This document shows, in pieces, positions 41,116 to 47,660 of a DNA stretch of 64,000 nucleotides (its first letter is position 1; every line of letters begins with the position of its first letter). Under the pieces are notes generated by a model that saw nothing but the letters and a program-made list of their open reading frames with translations, searched no databases and was not told where the DNA came from. Both the position numbers and the translations under genes were made by a program. The stretch is from a virus. The stretch spans positions 20,711 to 84,710 of IMG/VR virus record IMGVR_UViG_3300033179_000001; one strand, given 5' to 3'.

Positions 41116-41189
41116 TGGTGGGTCCGATGGGCTTTTCACCCACGTCTCTCTGCTTTAGAGGCAGATGCTCTCACTTGAGCTACAGACCC
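41116..41189 (-). tRNA. tRNA with amber anticodon (CUA), copy 2
   Basis: Acceptor GGGTCTG/CGGACCC pairs fully, D-stem GCTC/GAGC, anticodon stem TCTGC/GCAGA with loop CTCTAAA. The anticodon is CUA. Discriminator A, CCA encoded. The T-loop TGAAAAG is non-standard. It lies 6 bases after the PTH2-like stop. Confidence 0.75.
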
Positions 41190-41195
41190 TTAAAC

Positions 41196-41621
41196 TCATT
41201 TCAGCAACTTTAATTCTGATAGGAATTGAGCCGCATCAGCGCGTCTGATCGGGCCAACACCAATTCCGATAGGTGTATTGCGCAAGTGTTCAGGGCATGG
41301 CGGCCCTTCAACCGTCATGACACATGGAATGCGGGATTGTTTGAGTTGGAATAAGAGATCGCTAAGCGCTTGCTCAGAGCCGATTCCTAGAGCGATTTTG
41401 CTGCCATGGCCATTGTTCCTATAGGCCAATCGAGCATCATGAGGCGCTCCGATCCATGCATCCAAAATAGCATGCGCGCTTTGAACCGCGTACTGACTAG
41501 GCGTCAGCCCCAAATCAGTTCTGATGATGGCGTATAGGAGAAATTCATCGCCGCGATGCACTAATGGTGTCGCTGACGGAATAGGAGAAGAGGTCTTAAA
41601 GAAAGAAGTGATCTAACGCAT
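41196..41621 (-). CDS. PTH2-like peptidyl-tRNA hydrolase with in-frame amber codon 3
   Basis: The domain reads 'LLYAIIRTDLGLTPSQYAVQSAHAIL', here quoted as 'AIIRTDLG' and 'AVQSAHAIL', then 'SKIALGI' and 'TPIGIGVGP', matching the PTH2 fold that frees tRNA from stalled peptidyl-tRNA. The usual active-site loop Asp-Ala-Gly-x-Thr is replaced by 'VEGPPCPE', so activity is uncertain. A strong TAAGGAG site precedes an ATG at 41619-41621, then CGT, TAG, and 18 more in-frame codons to the GTG at 41561, which has no binding site of its own. Two amber-reading tRNAs follow in the same transcript. Confidence 0.75.
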
Positions 41622-41658
41622 GGTCGTCTCCTTAGAACCGTGTGGTTCGCTGCGGGAG

Positions 41659-41686
41659 AAAATAGTGACAATTTCCATTCTGTCAA
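41659..41686 (-). promoter_or_regulatory. Promoter with operator-like repeat for the amber-tRNA cassette
   Basis: On the minus strand TTGACA (41681-41686) and TATTTT (41659-41664) are spaced by 16 bases. An inverted repeat TGACA-N10-TGTCA (41666-41685) lies in the spacer and overlaps the -35 box, a typical repressor site position. The start of the PTH2-like gene lies about 40 bases downstream. Confidence 0.6.
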
Positions 41687-41692
41687 GCCACC

Positions 41693-41727
41693 AAAAACGA
41701 AAGAAGCCGCCTGCTCGAACAGACGGC
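41693..41727 (-). terminator. Terminator upstream of the amber-tRNA cassette
   Basis: Minus-strand CCGTCTG/CAGGCGG hairpin with a 6-base loop, followed by CTTCTTTCGTTTTT. It ends the transcript of the 41797-42207 gene just before the cassette promoter. Confidence 0.6.
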
Positions 41728-41796
41728 CCAAGTTTCGTCGGGATGTTTAGCCTCGGGAGGAGGCGCGCTACCTTTGCGCGATTCGGGCAGGGTTGT

Positions 41797-42207
41797 CTAC
41801 GCCAGAGGTCCGGGAATAAAACACCGTGCTTTCGGATGCTCGTCTTTATACATCGGCCATACCATAGTGTGGCCCGCCAAATTCGGTATCGTAAGCACAG
41901 CCTCATCGTCAACGTCTACCCATTCACCATCAATCCGCACGCGGTAATGGCCGTCCCGGCTTTCCCAATCAGCATCATCGACCCGCCGTCCATCCGACAA
42001 GTCACAACACGGTCCCTTGCCGCTCTTGAGGCTATCAAACCACCCTTTGAGAGGAGAGCCAGCATATCGGCCATCGTCGCGGGCATGAGCGGGAGAAGCC
42101 ATCCAGAATATAATTACAATATAAATTCCTACTGCCACAACAATAACCGCACCAATGAACAACGCAACAAATACGCCAACTATCCTACTGCGGTCAGCGT
42201 CTGTCAT
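41797..42207 (-). CDS. Membrane-anchored protein with C-terminal CFIPG domain
   Basis: The 136-residue protein has a hydrophobic helix at ~9-36, then an exported domain with 'GPCCDLSDGRRV', 'GHYRVRIDGEWVDV' and 'WPMYKDEHPKARCFIPG'. Similar small periplasmic proteins occur in Bradyrhizobium-like bacteria and their phages, which supports the host guess. Function is unknown. Confidence 0.6.
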   Translation of the reverse strand: MTDADRSRIVGVFVALFIGAVIVVAVGIYIVIIFWMASPAHARDDGRYAGSPLKGWFDSLKSGKGPCCDLSDGRRVDDADWESRDGHYRVRIDGEWVDVDDEAVLTIPNLAGHTMVWPMYKDEHPKARCFIPGPLA

Positions 42208-42264
42208 GGAGGATATTCCCTTTATAGCGTCTTTAAGTGGCTGGAAAAATTCTCACTGATTTTA

Positions 42265-42330
42265 CTACAATTTCCGCGCCTGCCTGCATAACCCGTCTGA
42301 AAATACCTTCGGATTATCGGGTTCGCTCAT
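42265..42330 (-). CDS. 21-residue peptide ending in TAG-TAA
   Basis: It starts in an ATGA overlap with the preceding gene and has an AGAAC-type upstream region. The stop is a tandem TAG TAA. It is too short for any assignment. Confidence 0.35.
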   Translation of the reverse strand: MSEPDNPKVFSDGLCRQARKL

Positions 42331-42569
42331 GATGTTCTCCTTGCGGTCTTTAAAGCATCTCCGAGGATCTGATGCAGATCATCCCCGGTATCGACAACCT
42401 TATGCTTCGGATTGCAGATGTCGCAGCGCTTGGAGCAGTACGGGCACCAAGGGTCATCCTGTTCGACGCAGCAACCATCAATGCAGTTGTTGACGCGGCC
42501 GACATCTCCGCAATTCCAACAACCATCATCATCGAAATCGTCTTCGTAATGGTCGTGCGAGTCACTCAT
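42327..42569 (-). CDS. Cys-rich zinc-binding protein
   Basis: The 80-residue protein has an acidic start and ~11 Cys in pairs: 'CWNC', 'CIDGCC', 'CPYCSKRCDIC'. AGGAG precedes the ATG at 42569. It is probably a small zinc protein that binds a host target; unassigned. Confidence 0.6.
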   Translation of the reverse strand: MSDSHDHYEDDFDDDGCWNCGDVGRVNNCIDGCCVEQDDPWCPYCSKRCDICNPKHKVVDTGDDLHQILGDALKTARRTS

Positions 42570-42876
42570 CGGCCTTCTCCTTTCCATAAGCAGAAGCAAA
42601 GGCAACTTTCATGATCGCTCTCCCGATGACTTCCGGGATTTGCGGGACGACGGCGTTGCCCAATCCTTTAAGGCGGTCCACCCGAGAGGGAACCCCATGA
42701 GCCACTCGACCCACGTCGGGTTCAACTGACCACCATCCGAGGCCATCACCGCATGGTCTAGCCGATCGTTCGTTCGATCGGCCCCTGACTTCCTGGTCAA
42801 TGCCGCCGGCGACGACCCCTTGAACATTGACACTGTTGGCGTCGGCCACATCTTCACTGCCGAGGGCGGCGCTCAT
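42562..42876 (-). CDS. Frame with C5-methyltransferase C-terminal motif (remnant)
   Basis: The 104-residue frame ends with 'EPDVGRVAHGVPSRVDRLKG' and 'LGNAVVPQIPEVIG', the motif IX-X region of cytosine-C5 DNA methyltransferases. The first ~50 residues look meaningless, and no catalytic domain is present. It overlaps the frame at 42609-42857, which also carries a related phrase. It is either a broken gene or one read by frameshift. Confidence 0.5.
   Translation of the reverse strand: MSAALGSEDVADANSVNVQGVVAGGIDQEVRGRSNERSARPCGDGLGWWSVEPDVGRVAHGVPSRVDRLKGLGNAVVPQIPEVIGRAIMKVAFASAYGKEKADE
42609..42857 (-). CDS. Overlapping frame with phage 'WVEWLMGFP' domain
   Basis: The 82-residue frame reads 'MWPTPTVSMFKGSSPAALT' and 'LNPTWVEWLMGFPLGWT', a domain frequent in phage methyltransferase-associated genes. 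A shift by -1 near the CTTAAAGG at ~42665 would join it to the LGNAVVPQ frame. The likely start is ATG 42851 (after GTG AAG). Confidence 0.5.
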   Translation of the reverse strand: MKMWPTPTVSMFKGSSPAALTRKSGADRTNDRLDHAVMASDGGQLNPTWVEWLMGFPLGWTALKDWATPSSRKSRKSSGERS

Positions 42877-43154
42877 GACTGGCCTTTTTCGTCAGTCAAG
42901 GAAAGTTCGGCAATCCTGTCGCGGGTCATTGCGAACAGACCATCGAGCGCGGCAACTGAATAACTACCGACCGGGTTGTGAACCCAGCTCTCGACCCAAT
43001 CCAGCGCCTTCGTGGCGCTCGCAAGCTGGGCGCGGAGGCGCTCGATCTCGTCGGCTGCCTCTTTGCACGCAGACTTATAGCTCATCGAGAATACGCGGTC
43101 CCCCTTCTGAAGAGAACGGAGGCGATCATAGATGTCTCGGCCTTGTTCACTCAC
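42873..43154 (-). CDS. Ea22-like small coiled-coil protein
   Basis: The 93-residue protein starts at GTG 43154 with AAGGAG. It contains 'CKEAADEIERLRAQLASA', a helical pattern common in phage Ead/Ea22-type proteins. Function is unknown. Confidence 0.55.
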   Translation of the reverse strand: MSEQGRDIYDRLRSLQKGDRVFSMSYKSACKEAADEIERLRAQLASATKALDWVESWVHNPVGSYSVAALDGLFAMTRDRIAELSLTDEKGQS

Positions 43155-43168
43155 GACAGTCGTTCTCC

Positions 43169-43582
43169 TTAAGGCTTCACAAGGGCTAGAGCAGCGCGGG
43201 AGACCTGATACGCGCAATGTTTCCCGTGGTGCTCCTGCTCGTTAGGGAGCCACGCATGCCCACATTGTCTGCATCTAAGGCGCTCTGCTCCTGTCTCTAT
43301 GGGAGACGCCGCAGATATTGCCTCTAGCGCCTTCACCATTTCGGCCTTCTCCCGCTGCAGATCGGTCACCTTGGCGTCTGCAATTGCATCCATCGTCTTG
43401 CGGTTCGAGGCCCGCGTTTTGATGGCCTCGGCGATGTCTCGGCAGGCTATATTGTAGGTCGTTGCCATAAGACGTTCCTCGGGAGTAACGGAGACGTCAT
43501 CCTGTGATCCGATTGCCCCCACATGCTCCAGCGCGATCTCGGCGCATTCGGAGAAGATGGCTTCGATCTCTTCCCGGTTCAT
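43169..43582 (-). CDS. Helical protein with C-terminal zinc ribbon
   Basis: The 137-residue protein has an acidic helical N-terminus ('MNREEIEAIFSECAE'), a coiled region and 'RLRCRQCGHAW...CAYQ'. The ATG at 43582 was chosen over a basic upstream extension. Unknown function. Confidence 0.55.
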   Translation of the reverse strand: MNREEIEAIFSECAEIALEHVGAIGSQDDVSVTPEERLMATTYNIACRDIAEAIKTRASNRKTMDAIADAKVTDLQREKAEMVKALEAISAASPIETGAERLRCRQCGHAWLPNEQEHHGKHCAYQVSRAALALVKP

Positions 43583-43719
43583 AGCATCCCCCAAGGCAGG
43601 CCGAGCCAAGGCGTCGGCTTTGAGCGCAGATCGTTGTGTAGCGTGCGTATCGCGGCGCCGGCCCAGCGGACCACAGTGCATGCGCCGATTAAGACCAGTC
43701 CGTAAATCAGGTAGTTCAT
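43579..43719 (-). CDS. 46-residue membrane protein
   Basis: One transmembrane helix near the N-terminus ('YLIYGLVLIGACTVV'). A GGGAGAG site precedes the ATG at 43719, and the stop overlaps the next start. Confidence 0.5.
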   Translation of the reverse strand: MNYLIYGLVLIGACTVVRWAGAAIRTLHNDLRSKPTPWLGLPWGML

Positions 43720-43739
43720 CTCACTCTCCCAATATCGAA

Positions 43740-43925
43740 TCAAAATCGAAGCAGATAATATACCCCAACAATCGCGGCCGAAACGATCATGACCATTGCC
43801 GGGATATAGATGTACCCCGGATACGGCGGCCTCGTCATCGCCAGCCATTCGCAGTTGCATTCCTGGTACCGAATTTCACAGGTGCACGGTCTCATGATCT
43901 TTGGGCGGCCGGGATTGCGGTTCAT
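43740..43925 (-). CDS. 61-residue Cys-containing membrane protein
   Basis: 'CTCEIRYQECNC' near the N-terminus and one membrane helix at the C-terminus ('IYIPAMVMIVSAAIVGVYY'). It overlaps the upstream stop. Confidence 0.5.
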   Translation of the reverse strand: MNRNPGRPKIMRPCTCEIRYQECNCEWLAMTRPPYPGYIYIPAMVMIVSAAIVGVYYLLRF

Positions 43926-44155
43926 ATGACGGTCTTCTTTGAACAATGTGGGCAAATCCAAAGCCGGCCCTCCGGCGATTGACGTTCCAGCCAACCCTTC
44001 GTCATCGCGGCTCGGTGCGCTCCGATATACCCATCAGCATCAGTAAAAGCCTCAAAAGCCCGACAAAACATCATCTCGCATATCAGTTCGATCTTGACGG
44101 GAAGTGGAAACATCCCGGTATCGATAGACATGTCTGAACTGATGGTGATTGACAT
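43922..44155 (-). CDS. Small protein with C-terminal Cys pair
   Basis: The 77-residue protein starts at ATG 44155 with a GAAGGG site and has 'LWICPHCSKKT' at the end. Longer start at 44179 is possible. Unassigned. Confidence 0.5.
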   Translation of the reverse strand: MSITISSDMSIDTGMFPLPVKIELICEMMFCRAFEAFTDADGYIGAHRAAMTKGWLERQSPEGRLWICPHCSKKTVI

Positions 44156-44166
44156 GCTTTGCCCTT

Positions 44167-44397
44167 CTATATCCGCCATTTATAGGATGTCTGAAATACG
44201 TGGGATTTGATCGCAGCCAAAATATGAACTTTGCCGTAATTGCGCTTGTATCCACGCTTCGACGCAGTCCTGGTAATTGATGCCTCTGAATGGCGCGGAA
44301 GCTTCCGGCATAATTCGGAGCGCGGTGCGTTAATTTCCATGAGGGACTTAAGAGTGGCTAGTTCTTGCATAGTCCAATGGTTTAAACGTCGGGTCAT
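44167..44397 (-). CDS. Small basic HTH/SANT-like protein
   Basis: The 76-residue protein has 'WTMQELATLKSLMEINA' and 'SITRTASKRGYKRN', a spacing like a Myb/SANT-type DNA-binding helix bundle. It overlaps the upstream stop by 4 bases. A DNA-binding regulator is possible. Confidence 0.5.
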   Translation of the reverse strand: MTRRLNHWTMQELATLKSLMEINAPRSELCRKLPRHSEASITRTASKRGYKRNYGKVHILAAIKSHVFQTSYKWRI

Positions 44398-44564
44398 ATT
44401 TTCCTTAATTCGAATAGATGAACTAAGACAGGACCACTGTAGTCCCAATTCACATTACACCAATAGTTGTTGGTATCCACTTGGACAAGTATACCGCGAT
44501 TCTCGTGGCCGCGCCATTCTACGCGGTCGCCGATCTCGGGAGCGTCTTTTGGTTTCTTGGCCAT
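44394..44564 (-). CDS. 56-residue beta-barrel-like protein
   Basis: 'GDRVEWRGHENRGILVQVD' and 'PVLVHLFELRK' suggest a small SH3-like barrel. It is coupled to both neighbours by overlaps. Unknown function. Confidence 0.5.
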   Translation of the reverse strand: MAKKPKDAPEIGDRVEWRGHENRGILVQVDTNNYWCNVNWDYSGPVLVHLFELRKI

Positions 44565-44767
44565 CAGTATGGATCGCTCCACAGGTGCTCCACCCGCTGC
44601 GGGTAGCGCGCGAATGGCGTGCGGCAGATCGGGCAACAGAGCACCGGACCAAGCTCTGGCACACGATCAACCCGCACGAGATCGGCAGCCGAGCCCTGCC
44701 AATGGCACTCCGCGCACTGCACCTTCATCGGTGCTTGATTGCCGAAACTCGTGGGTTGGTCGTTCAT
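44564..44767 (-). CDS. Small zinc-ribbon protein
   Basis: The 67-residue protein has two knuckles: 'CAECHW' and 'CCPIC', the usual spacing for a treble-clef or rubredoxin-like site. Confidence 0.55.
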   Translation of the reverse strand: MNDQPTSFGNQAPMKVQCAECHWQGSAADLVRVDRVPELGPVLCCPICRTPFARYPQRVEHLWSDPY

Positions 44768-44856
44768 AGCCTCGCCTCTTCGTCATCAGCCGCCGCCACC
44801 TCGCCCGGCAGGCAGAGGCAGATCAAAAGCCCGAGCAGCCCGAGAACAGTTTTCAT
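44764..44856 (-). CDS. 30-residue signal-peptide-like protein
   Basis: Starts 'MKTVLGLLGLLICLCLPG', a strong signal sequence, followed by 'AAADDEEARL'. ATGA overlaps on both sides support it. It may be a tiny exported peptide. Confidence 0.45.
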   Translation of the reverse strand: MKTVLGLLGLLICLCLPGEVAAADDEEARL

Positions 44857-45047
44857 CACGATTCCCCCTCCTCAAGCGGAACGATCTTGAAGCCCCGCGC
44901 CCATAGCTCGATCATGGTCCACTCGGCCCAATGCCGATGCTCTAGCGTGCCCGGCAGTGTTTCCATGACCGAGACTAAAGCCTCCCGCGCGCCGTTTCCG
45001 TTCGCGCGCTCAGCCCGGGCGGCTTTGATGTCGACTATGTCGGCCAT
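44856..45047 (-). CDS. Small conserved-looking protein
   Basis: The 63-residue protein begins 'MADIVDIKAARAERA' and contains 'HWAEWTMIELWARGF'. No family is recognised; overlaps with neighbours indicate coupling. Confidence 0.45.
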   Translation of the reverse strand: MADIVDIKAARAERANGNGAREALVSVMETLPGTLEHRHWAEWTMIELWARGFKIVPLEEGES

Positions 45048-45151
45048 GTCACCCCAATCAGCGGATAAAATATTCCGGCTATGCCGTACAACAGCACCAG
45101 GAAAGCCACAACGTCGGCCACCGTGATCGATTCGTCTTCGGCCTCATCCAT
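45035..45151 (-). CDS. 38-residue membrane protein
   Basis: Acidic start then one hydrophobic helix ('VVAFLVLLYGIAGIFYPLI'). It overlaps the upstream stop and ends in TAG inside the next gene. This is one of few TAG stops in the window. Confidence 0.45.
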   Translation of the reverse strand: MDEAEDESITVADVVAFLVLLYGIAGIFYPLIGVTWPT

Positions 45152-45464
45152 TGGCCCGCTCCTTCTTCCCTGCCGGCGTCAGCATCGCCTTGAAAATCGC
45201 AATGCTCGTCTTGCGCTCGACGATGGGGCGGAAACGACCAGAGTGCCAAGCTGGCTCCGATGGTCCGCGATCAATCCATATATCCAGAATAGGCTCGACA
45301 ATTTCCACTAGTCTGACGGCGTGATATCCATCACAACCATCCAGTTCTCTGATTGTGTAAACAGCACCTTTCGTGAGTTGTGGACGCTCGTAATTGATTG
45401 AAGGAATCCGGGCTCTCTTACGAGCGTCTACGCACACGACCTTCTGTCCGACCCCGAACGTCAT
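45144..45464 (-). CDS. KOW/SH3-like small protein (copy A)
   Basis: The 106-residue protein has 'FGVGQKVVCVDARK', 'LTKGAVYTIREL' and 'HSGRFRPIVE'. It shares the same pattern with the gene at 50129-50419. The ATG at 45464 follows an AGGGAGAG site. Such proteins are common in phages of Alphaproteobacteria; function is unknown. Confidence 0.6.
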   Translation of the reverse strand: MTFGVGQKVVCVDARKRARIPSINYERPQLTKGAVYTIRELDGCDGYHAVRLVEIVEPILDIWIDRGPSEPAWHSGRFRPIVERKTSIAIFKAMLTPAGKKERANG

Positions 45465-45477
45465 TTTGTCTCTCCCT

Positions 45478-45684
45478 TCAGGCGCGCAATTTTCCGCGAG
45501 CGCTGCGGTCTTTCTTGGTGCGAGCCGACCGCGCGACCGATTCAGGCAGAATCCTTGCCGCAAGCAGGCTATAGGGATGAAGGCTCATATCATAGTGGCT
45601 GAGGTCCTTCGGAGGTGGCCTCATCCGCGCCAACGCGGCCTTGCGCCGATCATTCTTTCGTCCGGGGAAATTGCGTGGCTTCAT
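45478..45684 (-). CDS. Small basic protein
   Basis: The 68-residue protein is rich in Arg and Lys ('GRKNDRRKAALARMR', 'SARTKKDRSARGK'), so nucleic-acid binding is possible. AAGGAG precedes the ATG. Confidence 0.5.
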   Translation of the reverse strand: MKPRNFPGRKNDRRKAALARMRPPPKDLSHYDMSLHPYSLLAARILPESVARSARTKKDRSARGKLRA

Positions 45685-46069
45685 CGTGTTTTACTCCTTT
45701 GTTTAGCCATGGTGCCGGGGGTTTACGCTTTTCGCGCTCCCCGGCGGTTTCATGGCGATCTCCTGTATTAGAGAAGTTTGAGCCTTTTCCCGTCCTGCTC
45801 AGGACCCACAATCTTTGCAAAAATCGTTCATTTACACCGTTGTAGGCGTTCAGTAACGCCTCGTTCGTTTATGACGGCTACTTGAGCGTCATCTCAGGGT
45901 GTCGGTTCACAACGCTTCTCCTCGAAGCCGGCGGCGATTGATCAGTTCACAAAGTTATTCAAAAGGTAGTCGTTGAAGCGGTTCACGGTAGCATCACCCC
46001 CTTTCACTACTGCCTTAAGGCGGGTAGCCCGGAGGCGCCCGCCGTAAAGCCAATATCGGTAGTGGCGGC
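45685..46069 (-). other. Gap with a string of micro-ORFs
   Basis: No gene of normal length is present. Minus-strand micro-ORFs follow one another: 16 codons at 45703-45753 (with AGGAG), 10 codons at 45799-45831 (containing 'CKDCG'), and 10- and 14-codon GTG frames near 45890-45990, each with a purine-rich leader. A hairpin AGGCGTT/AACGCCT lies at ~45847-45866. Confidence 0.35.
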
Positions 46070-46207
46070 CTAATCCGCCGCTTTCCGCTTGGCAATCTCT
46101 GCCTTGACCTGTTCCAGCATCTTCCGGGGGAGCGTTACGCTGCCTTCTTGATGGCGGAGCACCTTCAGTCCAAGCTCGGCGGTGGTATAAGGGGCCAGAT
46201 CAATCAT
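46070..46207 (-). CDS. 45-residue protein with GCAGCAGGAGA leader
   Basis: 'MIDLAPYTTAELGLKVLRH' followed by a basic helix, resembling a small DNA-binding or toxin-like peptide. The leader GCAGCAGGAGAC is shared with five other small genes. It ends in TAG; the frame runs on 20 codons to a TAG TGA pair. Confidence 0.5.
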   Translation of the reverse strand: MIDLAPYTTAELGLKVLRHQEGSVTLPRKMLEQVKAEIAKRKAAD

Positions 46208-46281
46208 TGTTCGTCTCCTGCTGCAATTCGTGGATATTTCCACATCATCACCGGGATTGCAATAGCCTCCGCAGATTTATT

Positions 46282-46569
46282 TTATATTCCGACCGCGCGC
46301 TCAATCGCCTGCCGTTTGCACCGATCCCAAACCTTGCTGCAAAGCCGGTCAAGCCTGACGGCCTCGATACGCTGTGGTGAACCGGCTGGAAACTTCCAAA
46401 AAGCATAATTCCCGAACCTGCGCCGATAGCAGCGGAACACCTTTGATTTCCGCCGTCGCGAAACCGCCGAAACCATCTTCCAGTGAACTCCGCAAATCCA
46501 TTCTGTGCAGTCCGGTTTTCGCGTGCGCCGGCAGAACGGGACCAAACACTTGATTCGGTCGCCAAGCAT
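46282..46569 (-). CDS. Conserved Cys/Arg-rich phage protein
   Basis: The 95-residue protein has 'IKCLVPFCRRTRK', 'EWICGVHWKMV' and 'YAFWKFPAGSPQRIEAVRL', a recognisable small phage family with a probable zinc site. Another frame (46248-46565) overlaps it and was rejected. Confidence 0.6.
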   Translation of the reverse strand: MLGDRIKCLVPFCRRTRKPDCTEWICGVHWKMVSAVSRRRKSKVFRCYRRRFGNYAFWKFPAGSPQRIEAVRLDRLCSKVWDRCKRQAIERAVGI

Positions 46570-46571
46570 TG

Positions 46572-46898
46572 TCAGTTCCGTGCATATTTATGAAATAATG
46601 CCGTTTGCTTGGTGGGATCGTCACAATTCCAGTTCCCCTCTAACCATGCTCTCTGAGCCTTTCTGTCGGCAGCGGCCTGATTGAGGAAAGTCTGGCGTGC
46701 GCAATCATCATACGACTTGCCGCCATAAATCGGTATGGGAGGATCGTAGATATAACCGCCGCCCGGGATAGGCAGCATCCCAGAGCGCAGCACCACCGGT
46801 TCAACCGGCTTAGCCTTCGGTGCCGGCTTGTCGTCCCCCAGCATCCGCGACCGGATGTCCGCATAATCGCAATAAATGCTTGGTTCTCGTTCGGTCAT
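46572..46898 (-). CDS. Unknown small protein
   Basis: The 108-residue protein has 'IYCDYADIRSRML' and a Pro/Gly patch 'LPIPGGGYIYDPPIPIYGG'. The ATG at 46898 has a purine-rich leader. Unassigned. Confidence 0.5.
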   Translation of the reverse strand: MTEREPSIYCDYADIRSRMLGDDKPAPKAKPVEPVVLRSGMLPIPGGGYIYDPPIPIYGGKSYDDCARQTFLNQAAADRKAQRAWLEGNWNCDDPTKQTALFHKYARN

Positions 46899-47092
46899 TT
46901 CTTTTCTGCCCTCAAGCAACTTGGGATTCTATTCCAACTCTTCGACCACTCTCCACCGGCATCAACGCAGGCTTTCATCATAAAAGCTTCCTGTTTGTCG
47001 GATTCGATATTGGCCTGTGCTGTCCAGTAAGCGATGCAGACTATACCAGCGACCGCAGCAACGCAGACAATCATCGTTTTAGCCGTGGTCAT
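46895..47092 (-). CDS. Small exported or membrane protein
   Basis: The 65-residue protein has an N-terminal helix ('TMIVCVAAVAGIVCIAYW') and a C-terminal Cys-containing part ('KACVDAGGEW', 'SCLRAE'). Confidence 0.5.
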   Translation of the reverse strand: MTTAKTMIVCVAAVAGIVCIAYWTAQANIESDKQEAFMMKACVDAGGEWSKSWNRIPSCLRAEKK

Positions 47093-47454
47093 TTCTTTTC
47101 CCTCTGCTCGGCTTCGCTTCCAAAATCAGTCAATGCCGACACAGGAACCCGCGCGCAATAGCCGTTCCTGGCTTTGAGATTGTGAGTAATCCCAACATCT
47201 CCAAATCGGCTTGCCATCACGACGCGAACCCGACTTCCGGCCTTCATATGGACTGACTGCATATCTGGATTTTTACCAGTCCATGTACCAAGATAAACGC
47301 TTCCCTCACGATCCTCTTTGAGAGAGGCAAACAACGCAGGTTCATCGGATTCCTTGAGCATCTTCTTGATCGCCGGGCGCCGATTATACTCCAGATATTT
47401 ACGGAGACATTCAGGCTGCGTTTTGTCCTCGATAAATTCGTCGCAATGCTTCAT
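47089..47454 (-). CDS. Unknown protein with SH3-like end
   Basis: The 121-residue protein has a helical N-terminus and a beta-rich C-terminus ('GSRVRVVMASRFGDVGITH'). It overlaps both neighbours by 4 bases. Unassigned. Confidence 0.5.
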   Translation of the reverse strand: MKHCDEFIEDKTQPECLRKYLEYNRRPAIKKMLKESDEPALFASLKEDREGSVYLGTWTGKNPDMQSVHMKAGSRVRVVMASRFGDVGITHNLKARNGYCARVPVSALTDFGSEAEQREKK

Positions 47455-47660
47455 TTCGTTTTCGTCCTCTGCTCGGCTTGGCGACGGCGGTAATAGGTCC
47501 GCTTGGATATGCCCTCAGTTTCCCATGGGCGAGGGCCTGTGATTCGCGGCCGGCCACGACCACGCTTGGGTGCTGCCGGACTATATCCCTCCGGAAGCAA
47601 TATCTTGAGGGCAGCCTCAAGCTCGGGGCTGCCCGTGGTGCGATCCGGGCGGCGGCTCAT
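47451..47660 (-). CDS. AT-hook protein
   Basis: The 69-residue protein has 'KRGRGRPRITGPRPW', a classical AT-hook, followed by 'ISKRTYYRRRQAEQR', a basic recognition-type helix. It is probably a minor-groove DNA-binding regulator. Confidence 0.6.
   Translation of the reverse strand: MSRRPDRTTGSPELEAALKILLPEGYSPAAPKRGRGRPRITGPRPWETEGISKRTYYRRRQAEQRTKTK

Noticed and set aside
41613-41912. 99-residue minus frame covering the cassette promoter
   Set aside because: It overlaps the promoter, terminator and a better supported gene, and has no ribosome binding site.
46248-46565. 105-residue minus frame
   Set aside because: It overlaps the better supported frame 46282-46569, which has a recognisable family pattern and start overlap.
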